From contig CASDVM010000041.1 of the NCBI GenBank assembly GCA_949284415.1, forward strand, positions 1 through 41,614: a stretch of DNA of 41,614 bases. The letters run 5' to 3'. Numbering within the stretch: position 1 is the first letter of the stretch; each line of letters begins with the position of its first letter. The notes under the pieces are model-generated. The model ran no database searches. It was not told the origin of the DNA and saw nothing but the letters and a program-made list of their open reading frames with translations. This DNA comes from an uncultured bacterium. Lineage in GTDB: Bacteria > Cyanobacteriota > Vampirovibrionia > Gastranaerophilales > Gastranaerophilaceae. A program made the position numbers and the translations under genes. Positions 35,299 to 41,614 of this stretch are shown piece by piece.

Positions 35299-38200
35299 GT
35301 GAAAGTTAATTTTAATTTAAACCAGCCGGATATAAAAAACAAAAAACTTAATTTTGAAGGTTATAAACCAACTAAAAATAATAACGGTTTTAGAGAATAT
35401 GAATTTAATTACGTGTATGACGACAGCAAATATGACTGTTATCTTGAGCTTTATTCCGTTGAAAAAGACACCAATAACAATTACTATGTAACAAATATAC
35501 TTGAATCTCTTGATTCAATGGAGGATGATTCCGATAATAAAGAATACGGTATAAAATTAGAAAGCGGAAAAGCTACAAAAGTTAATCTGCAAGGTGATTT
35601 TAATCTGGCACTTAATCAACCCTTTGCGTATCATTACAAACTTTACCCGAAAAACAACCATAGCGCCTCTCCTATTTATATGGTTGATGCCGGTAATGTA
35701 ATAAATGAAGTTGCAAAAACAGGCAAGGGATATGATATTTACAATATAGTTACTGACAAAGCTCCGACTGTAAAAAAAGGCGGAGCAATGAAGCTTATAA
35801 TTCCCGACAACTATAATCCCATCTGGAAGTATGACAAAGATAATATTATTATAAAGAAAGATGCGGATGAGATAAAAGGCATTCTTCAGTCATCCAAAAA
35901 TTTTGCGAATAAAATAGGCGGTTCACTTGCAGGTATAGAAAAAGATCTTGATGACGGTAAACTTGATCAGTTTTCAAGAATTATTACACTTCCTTTATTT
36001 ACTGATGACAGTCTGACAGCCCATGCTTACTGGAACAAAAACTGTTTCCAGATGGCGCATTCTCTCGGGAATATAAATAACTACACATCTTTACAGAAAA
36101 AATTATTTGCAAAAGGCATAAATCTTGTATCTGACGGAGCTTATGTAAATGAAGGCCTTGAAGGTATTCATTTCCAGCATATTGCACAATGGGGAGAAAA
36201 ATCTCCTTATTTTTACTGGTTTAACATCTCAGGGCTTCTGGATGGACCGTTGAGATGGGGTGTATTTGGGAAAAATCCTAAACATATTACCCACAGACTT
36301 GTAAACTCTCCGTATAAATTTGTTCAAAGAGAAAACGGAAAAGTAGACATAGTTACCCAAAAATATGACGGACATAAACCTACATATTTACAAATATATG
36401 ATGACAGACTTGTTAATGCAGCCTCCTATTCAAATCAGGAATTAATTGATGCATATAAAAAATTTGATAAAAATTATCTTGATATAAATAATCATAATGA
36501 CACAGTAATTCCTTATAGCTTTAGAATTAATCCTGAAACTTACAAAAAAAATATTGAAAGACTTAATGAATACAACAAAAGTGTCGGAGAGAAAGAACGT
36601 ATAAAGCTTGAAAGCTGGAAAGGCACACGATTTGTTGCACAATTTGAATACTTCGGCCTTGACGGCAAACATGAAAGCGGATTTTATACCTGGGATGCAA
36701 ACCCTGATATTGCAAAATTAAATTATGTCTCTTCTCATACTAATACGCAGGCTTTGTTAAATATTACAAACCCTGATAAACGTGCAAAAATAGAAAATTT
36801 AATGAAACGGAAAAATATTGAGGTTCAAGATTATGCAGTAACTTCTGCACAATACTGGACTAAAAAAACAAATCAAATATTAAATCTTAATGCCGCACAG
36901 CATTTACGCAATATAAAAGACAAAACCCCGCAGGAAATATTCAAATTGATTAAAGAGCAATCAAACGGAAAAGTATTCCCTAAAAATCTTAATGTAACAG
37001 AACAAATTGTAAAAAATGTACTGTCTGATAATATGAAAAAATACAATCTTCACGGAACTGATTGTGATGAATCATATGAAAACATTATTCTGAAAGCTCT
37101 GATGGATACCCCGCTTGATTCCATCGAAATCGGCGATGATATTGCAGGCGTTTTGGGCTCTCCGCTTATCTCAAAAAGAGCTAACAAAAAAGATCAAATA
37201 GGCGTTTCAAGATTTGAATTCTATATTAATCCGGACAAACACTATGTCCCTGAAAATTCCGAAATTTATGAATTAACTGATAAAATGTACACCAAAGAAA
37301 TGAGTGATCTTGCTAAAGAAATTCTGGCAGGAATTGAAAGTAAACTTCCCGCCGATCAAAAACTTCATGATCAATACGGCAATGCTACAGAATACGGGAA
37401 ATATATACTTCCGATTTTAACACCCGAAATTGCGAGATTTGCAATTATAAAATCTGTAGATCCGAAAGCAGAATTTAATTTCGATAAAGAAACTGGCGAA
37501 ATTACTTATGATTATGCTTCATTAAAAAGAACTTCACTGACAGAAATGGGAATTCTTGCAGATTCTCCTGAAGATGAAGCAGAAATTCTTATAAACAAAA
37601 TCAGAAAAAGAATCAAAAATATAAAACCTGCAGATAAAGAAAAACTTGCAAGCGCTTTATGGAAATCCGTTAAAGGTACGGATTTAAAGAGTTTCAAACT
37701 TGCTGAAATGATTGTTGACAGAACTGATGCAGGTTTGGACTGGAGAATTGATGCAACAAAAGATATAGCTGATATTGAATCCGTAAAAGATATTAAAACA
37801 GGATTTGAATTTACCTGGGATCAAATTATTGAATTCTGGTCAAAATTCGGAGATGGAATACGTAAATATCATCCGGATGCATATATAGCAGCAGAACTTA
37901 CAGATTTAACCGAAATATACGATACAGGTGCAGGCTGGAAATCCGGAGAAAGATTTGCAAATAAAACCGAAGCAATGAGAAAGTTACTCAATGAAACAGG
38001 TTTTACAACATTTGCCAATTATGATTATTTTTCATCCGATATAACCAAAATTTTTGGCAAATTATTTGACTATGACGGTGAACACAGTCCCGAGAAAGGA
38101 ACAAATCACGGTACTACAATTCTTGAAAAATTAATCGGAAATGACAACTACTTAAATTCAGGTTCTCTTGAATCCTTAATATACTCTTATACATTTGCGG

Positions 38201-39531
38201 GGAACCATGACAAATGCCGTGCACTTGAAGGCTTTGCTATGGACATGGATCTTGTCTATACAGATTTAACAGAACCTGCAAACAAGCAATACCGTGAAAG
38301 AGCTTATAGAATTCTTAACGGAGTAAAATATGGCGAAAATATAGATGAAAAGGCTGTTGCCAACTATGATTTTGACAGAGTCAGCAATATTACAATTGCT
38401 AAATGCGAATCAATCGCCAGCGGTATGGGAAAAGCTAAAGAAGAAGCCGGATTTTCCGAAAAAAGAAAGAATTATATTTATAATAAAATGGTGGAAGCAT
38501 TAAAAAATCTTTCCAACGGTTATTATAAAGGAAAAGTATTTGAAACAGAAGGCTTTGGAACAAAAGATTACAATATTGCACTGGATATTGTATTAGATGA
38601 AATGGATTATCTATGGAAAAAAGATAACAGTATTCAGGAAGGAAGAGTAAGCCAGCCTCCTTTAACGGAAGAAGAACGGAAACGTTTGAAAGACAAAACA
38701 CTTGAAAGAATACTTGATCCTGCAATGTCAAAACTGCTAGGTCAAACAAAATTCCTTGTTGCTCTTGTAGGCAATCCGACATTATTTGCCGGAGATGAAC
38801 TTGGTTCTACAGGATTTGAAACAACTTCAAAAAACATATACCTTCAAAACCGCAATGTAATACATAATGAATGGGCCGATCCTGACAGTCCCGATTACAA
38901 ATCTTTTGTTGGCAGATTCAAAAAGGATATGCTGGATGCTTATGCTCTGCGGACAAGACCTGAACTTCAGCCGCTGAATGACGGTGCACCGTTTGCACTT
39001 AAGGAACAAAATGCCCACTTCAGACATAAAATTTACAAAGATGATACTAATAAAACAGACCAAAATCTTGATAGAATTGAAGAAGGGAATACACGGTTAT
39101 CAGCACTATTGAGACAAAGTCCTGACGGTAAAATGACGGTTTCAGTATTTAATACGGCAGGTTTGGAACATACATTTGATAAATATTATGATCCCGCTGA
39201 AATAACAATGAAATGCATTGATCTAAATCAAGACCTAAACCGTGGTGATAAAGCAGGACTTAAAGGCGGGTTAAAATCAGGATTAATATTCAAAAATGCT
39301 GATCCGAAAGATACAACAACATATTATGTAAACGACAAAAATGAAATAACAGGGCCGAATCAGGCGCCGATTAACTTTAAAGACAGTACTCTAATTCTGT
39401 ATCATGACCCGAGTTTCACCGGAAGAAGAGTTCTTTACAATCCGCAGTTCAACATTGTTTCAAAGCCGTATTCGCAGATAAATAAAGAAAAACATGATGC
39501 AGGAAAAAGACTTGAATTGATAAGTAAATAA
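35299..39531 (+). CDS. Giant GH13-like (alpha-amylase superfamily) protein, 1410 aa
   Basis: GTG 35299 has AAGGAG at eight bases; the GTG at 35293 is too close. The N-terminus MKVNFNLN... LNFEGYK (1-23) is shared in style with other local proteins; no signal peptide. A beta-sandwich-like region precedes the barrel. Barrel landmarks: GGSLAGI, a LPLF..TAHAYW strand, and motif I LVSDGAYVNEG (D279). Nearly 540 residues later come motif II LDWRIDATKD with nucleophile D818, motif III YIAAELTDL with acid E866, and motif IV AGNHDK with D971. A C-terminal beta domain follows. All three catalytic carboxylates are present, but the usual His of motif I (NH) is Glu. It probably acts on alpha-glucan; activity is uncertain. 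Terminator at 39533-39567. Confidence 0.8.
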   Translation: MKVNFNLNQPDIKNKKLNFEGYKPTKNNNGFREYEFNYVYDDSKYDCYLELYSVEKDTNNNYYVTNILESLDSMEDDSDNKEYGIKLESGKATKVNLQGDFNLALNQPFAYHYKLYPKNNHSASPIYMVDAGNVINEVAKTGKGYDIYNIVTDKAPTVKKGGAMKLIIPDNYNPIWKYDKDNIIIKKDADEIKGILQSSKNFANKIGGSLAGIEKDLDDGKLDQFSRIITLPLFTDDSLTAHAYWNKNCFQMAHSLGNINNYTSLQKKLFAKGINLVSDGAYVNEGLEGIHFQHIAQWGEKSPYFYWFNISGLLDGPLRWGVFGKNPKHITHRLVNSPYKFVQRENGKVDIVTQKYDGHKPTYLQIYDDRLVNAASYSNQELIDAYKKFDKNYLDINNHNDTVIPYSFRINPETYKKNIERLNEYNKSVGEKERIKLESWKGTRFVAQFEYFGLDGKHESGFYTWDANPDIAKLNYVSSHTNTQALLNITNPDKRAKIENLMKRKNIEVQDYAVTSAQYWTKKTNQILNLNAAQHLRNIKDKTPQEIFKLIKEQSNGKVFPKNLNVTEQIVKNVLSDNMKKYNLHGTDCDESYENIILKALMDTPLDSIEIGDDIAGVLGSPLISKRANKKDQIGVSRFEFYINPDKHYVPENSEIYELTDKMYTKEMSDLAKEILAGIESKLPADQKLHDQYGNATEYGKYILPILTPEIARFAIIKSVDPKAEFNFDKETGEITYDYASLKRTSLTEMGILADSPEDEAEILINKIRKRIKNIKPADKEKLASALWKSVKGTDLKSFKLAEMIVDRTDAGLDWRIDATKDIADIESVKDIKTGFEFTWDQIIEFWSKFGDGIRKYHPDAYIAAELTDLTEIYDTGAGWKSGERFANKTEAMRKLLNETGFTTFANYDYFSSDITKIFGKLFDYDGEHSPEKGTNHGTTILEKLIGNDNYLNSGSLESLIYSYTFAGNHDKCRALEGFAMDMDLVYTDLTEPANKQYRERAYRILNGVKYGENIDEKAVANYDFDRVSNITIAKCESIASGMGKAKEEAGFSEKRKNYIYNKMVEALKNLSNGYYKGKVFETEGFGTKDYNIALDIVLDEMDYLWKKDNSIQEGRVSQPPLTEEERKRLKDKTLERILDPAMSKLLGQTKFLVALVGNPTLFAGDELGSTGFETTSKNIYLQNRNVIHNEWADPDSPDYKSFVGRFKKDMLDAYALRTRPELQPLNDGAPFALKEQNAHFRHKIYKDDTNKTDQNLDRIEEGNTRLSALLRQSPDGKMTVSVFNTAGLEHTFDKYYDPAEITMKCIDLNQDLNRGDKAGLKGGLKSGLIFKNADPKDTTTYYVNDKNEITGPNQAPINFKDSTLILYHDPSFTGRRVLYNPQFNIVSKPYSQINKEKHDAGKRLELISK

Positions 39532-39532
39532 T

Positions 39533-39567
39533 AAATAAAAAGCCCGTTTTCAACGGGCTTTTTATTT
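39533..39567. terminator. Bidirectional terminator between the GH13-like gene and ychF
   Basis: AAAAAGCCCG (39537-39546) and CGGGCTTTTT (39554-39563) with a 7-base loop, extended by AAAT/ATTT arms. It suits both converging genes. Confidence 0.92.
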
Positions 39568-39578
39568 ATTAGAAAAAT

Positions 39579-40676
39579 TTATACGGAAAATCTGAAATGA
39601 ACAAGATCACCGTCCTGAACAACGTAATCTTTTCCTTCAAGACGTGTTACTCCTTTTTCCTTGCAGGCAGTATAAGAACCGTTTTTTACAAACTCTTCGT
39701 ATGGTGAAATTTCAGCTCTTATAAATCCTTTTTCAAAATCGGTATGAATAACACCTGCAGCCTGAGGAGCTTTTGCTCCTGCCGGAATAGTCCAAGCATG
39801 GACTTCTTTTTCGCCTGCAGTTATAAATGTCCTTAAATTCAACAGCTTATAAACTGATTTTATCATTCTGTTAATACCGCTGTCTTCAACTCCAAGCTCT
39901 TTTAAATATTCTTTTGCTTCAGCTTCACCTAGCTCGGCAAGTTCTTCTTCGATTTTTGCAGATATAAGAACAACTTCAGCACTATGCTTTGATGCATATT
40001 CTTTAACTTTTTTCGTATAATCATTTCCGACCTTCAAGTCGAACTCTGAAACATTAGCCGCATAGATAACAGGCTTTGTGGACATTAAGTTAAGCTGTTT
40101 CACAACAGGAATCTCATCTTCGTTAAAATGTTCATTTATATTAATAAATGATGCATCCTCCAGTAATTTTTGCATTTTTTCCAGCACAGAAAGCAAAAGG
40201 ACAGCATTCTTATCTCCTGATTTTGCAGTCTTTGAAACCTTTGCAATCTGTTTTTCAACGGATGTCATATCAGCAAGCGCAAGTTCCGTATTTATAGTTT
40301 CAATATCATCAAGCGGATCGACTTTACCTGACACATGAATAGTATTAGGATCATCAAAACATCTCACAACCTGAATAATTGCATCTACTTCTCTTATATT
40401 GTGCAAAAATTGATTGCCCAGCCCTTCACCTTTACTTGCGCCTTTTACGAGTCCTGCAATATCAACAAATTCAATTGCTGTCGGAATTATCACATCCGTT
40501 TTACATAATTTTGCAAGTATTGCAAGCCTTTCATCAGGGACATTAACAACACCTACGTTAGGCTCAATTGTGCAAAACGGATAATTTGCACTCTGTGCAT
40601 TTTTTGCACTTGTCAAAGCGTTAAATAATGTTGATTTACCGACATTCGGCAGTCCTACTATTCCTGTTCTAAGCAT
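39579..40676 (-). CDS. ychF: Ribosome-associated ATPase YchF (OLA1 family)
   Basis: Obg-like P-loop protein of 365 aa that prefers ATP. G1 is GLPNVGKS (8-15), followed by NYPFCTIEPNVG, the G3-type DIAGLVKGASKGEGLGNQFL segment and NVSE in the nonstandard G4 position, which removes guanine specificity. A helical region (about 130-200) and a C-terminal TGS domain (TAGEKEVHAWTIP to the end, FEKGFIRAEI) complete it. Family roles lie in translation and oxidative stress response. Terminator on its 3' side at 39533-39567. Confidence 0.95.
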   Translation of the reverse strand: MLRTGIVGLPNVGKSTLFNALTSAKNAQSANYPFCTIEPNVGVVNVPDERLAILAKLCKTDVIIPTAIEFVDIAGLVKGASKGEGLGNQFLHNIREVDAIIQVVRCFDDPNTIHVSGKVDPLDDIETINTELALADMTSVEKQIAKVSKTAKSGDKNAVLLLSVLEKMQKLLEDASFININEHFNEDEIPVVKQLNLMSTKPVIYAANVSEFDLKVGNDYTKKVKEYASKHSAEVVLISAKIEEELAELGEAEAKEYLKELGVEDSGINRMIKSVYKLLNLRTFITAGEKEVHAWTIPAGAKAPQAAGVIHTDFEKGFIRAEISPYEEFVKNGSYTACKEKGVTRLEGKDYVVQDGDLVHFRFSV

Positions 40677-40739
40677 TTATAAATCCTCTATATATAATCT
40701 TTTTACCTGAAAGAATTATAGCACGAACAAAAATTATAA

Positions 40740-41510
40740 TTATTTATTAGTATTATACTTAAGCTCACCCCCTGTTAATATACTAAATAAACTGTCTGCT
40801 CCATATACATTCCAGTTTCCTTTTCCCATGTAATTAGTACGTATAGTTAAACCAAATGCGTCATAACCGAACTTGTTGGGTCTTTTGGCTCCGTTTACAT
40901 CTATATATATATCACCGCAATTATTTCGGGTATCTGTCCACATTGCAGGCGTTCCATCTGCATTGTATTGTTGATTACCGTCTTCATCAAGGAGAGCACC
41001 TGTAATCAATTTATCTACACATTTACATTCACTTAAAGTAATAAATATTACGCCATTATCCGGTAAAACTATTGCAGGAGGTTTGACACTCCCATATTTA
41101 TTCTTATAAGAAGAATACAATATTTTGTATTTCAAGTCTTTGCATAATTTATCTTTAGAATTTGACAAACACAAATGTCCGCCAGATATATATTTAGATA
41201 AATTTTCAGCCACATCATCCGCGGTTTCTGCACCTGTGTATAAAATGGAATTATCCCCAGGAACACCTGCCTCTGCCTGCGCAAGCCAAAATGCCTGTGT
41301 AATTATGGAATAATCTTTTTTAACCTTTGTTATTACTTCTTTTTCTTTGTAATTCGCAACTAAGGACGGTAAAGTCATCGCAGCAACTATACCGATAATG
41401 CCTAACGTTATCAAAACCTCGGCCAAGGTAAACGCAAATCTACGAATATTATTAAAGCGGACTACGTGCCTAGCTCCTTGTGCAAGAGTAAAACCCTTTA
41501 ATCTCTTCAT
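40740..41510 (-). CDS. Prepilin-like protein with two candidate cleavage motifs (256 aa)
   Basis: Secreted pseudopilin-type protein. The first motif, KG-FTLAQ (cleavage between G6 and F7), has the right Gly but Gln instead of the usual Glu at position 5 of the mature form. A second, RFA-FTLAEVLITLG (A26/F27), has the Glu but Ala at -1. The 20 residues between them are Arg-rich (QGARHVVRFNNIRR). The helix GIVAAMTLPSLVANYKEKE and a Cys-containing C-terminal domain follow (KCVDKLITG..., NNCGDIYIDVNGAKRPNKFG). It is read from the promoter at 41574-41547. Partner assembly genes are not in the window, so type IV pilus and type II secretion cannot be separated. Confidence 0.85.
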   Translation of the reverse strand: MKRLKGFTLAQGARHVVRFNNIRRFAFTLAEVLITLGIIGIVAAMTLPSLVANYKEKEVITKVKKDYSIITQAFWLAQAEAGVPGDNSILYTGAETADDVAENLSKYISGGHLCLSNSKDKLCKDLKYKILYSSYKNKYGSVKPPAIVLPDNGVIFITLSECKCVDKLITGALLDEDGNQQYNADGTPAMWTDTRNNCGDIYIDVNGAKRPNKFGYDAFGLTIRTNYMGKGNWNVYGADSLFSILTGGELKYNTNK

Positions 41511-41614
41511 ATTAAAATCCTTATAATCGTGATGTATTATATCATTATTATAACAGTTTTTTTTATTTTGACAAGTTTCAATTATTGATAAGGAGCTTAC
41601 AAACGCCCCCCCCC
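41474..41614. repeat. Terminal direct repeat, copy 2 (identical to 1-141)
   Basis: Base-for-base the same as 1-141, ending with nine C at 41606-41614. See the entry for copy 1. Confidence 0.97.
41547..41574 (-). promoter_or_regulatory. Promoter of the terminal prepilin-like gene
   Basis: Minus-strand TTGTCA (41574-41569) and TATAAT (41552-41547), 16-base spacing, 37 bases before ATG 41510. Confidence 0.62.

Overview
The window reads as a piece of bacterial chromosome from an AT-rich, Gram-negative organism. It most resembles the non-photosynthetic gut cyanobacterial lineage (Vampirovibrionia/Melainabacteria, probably Gastranaerophilales). That placement is an inference from remembered protein style: prepilin-like genes with an FTLAEVLITLGI start, an outer-membrane TolC-type tripartite pump, and large lineage-specific proteins beginning MxVxFNxN. 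No rRNA, tRNA, CRISPR array, phage or transposase gene was seen.

The first and last 141 bases are identical (1-141 = 41474-41614), so the sequence closes on itself in silico. The content is chromosomal housekeeping (infB, prfA, frr, pyrH, cdsA, rnc, truB, ahcY), so the closure looks like an assembly-graph loop and not a plasmid. The join falls in a poly-C tract just upstream of a prepilin-like gene.

Layout. 1-257: repeated promoter and start of the terminal prepilin-like gene, a C10 tract and a terminator. 258-2029 (-): two coupled, unrecognised membrane proteins. 2030-2374: repeat-rich spacer. 2375-4811 (-): nadC-nadB, two steps of de novo NAD synthesis. 4944-5252 (-): small membrane protein. 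5446-8388 (+): orphan NarL-type response regulator, SulP anion transporter, exported ankyrin protein. 8502-14444 (+): complete RND efflux operon (adaptor, pump, TolC-like channel). 14491-14718 (-): LEA-like 11-mer repeat protein. 14878-16674 (+): MsbA-type ABC exporter. 16678-17154 (+): guanidine-I riboswitch controlling a Gdx/SugE guanidinium exporter. 17235-18425: three small unrecognised proteins, one only 58 aa. 18417-21932 (-): pyrH-frr-cdsA-rnc-rpe operon. 22172-23644 (+): orphan ribbon-helix-helix protein, then an unusual regulator with four tandem GntR-type winged helices. 23641-26582 (-): rbfA-truB-DUF2993-GerMN-HicB-like operon. 26670-27617: MITE-like palindromic element and a prepilin-like gene broken by a C10 tract. 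27612-31427 (-): prfA-rnpM-infB. 31557-33528 (+): DUF475 membrane protein and a GT2 glycosyltransferase. 33529-33889: second repeat-rich spacer. 33890-35155 (-): ahcY. 35299-39531 (+): giant GH13-like protein. 39579-40676 (-): ychF. 40740-41510 (-): second prepilin-like gene.

The conserved blocks are ordinary. The unusual material is the pair of prepilin-like genes with ten-base homopolymers near their starts, the mobile-looking repeats (one beside a prepilin gene that separates infB from rbfA), the four-winged-helix regulator, the 1,410-residue amylase-like protein, and an N-terminal sequence style shared by otherwise unrelated proteins.
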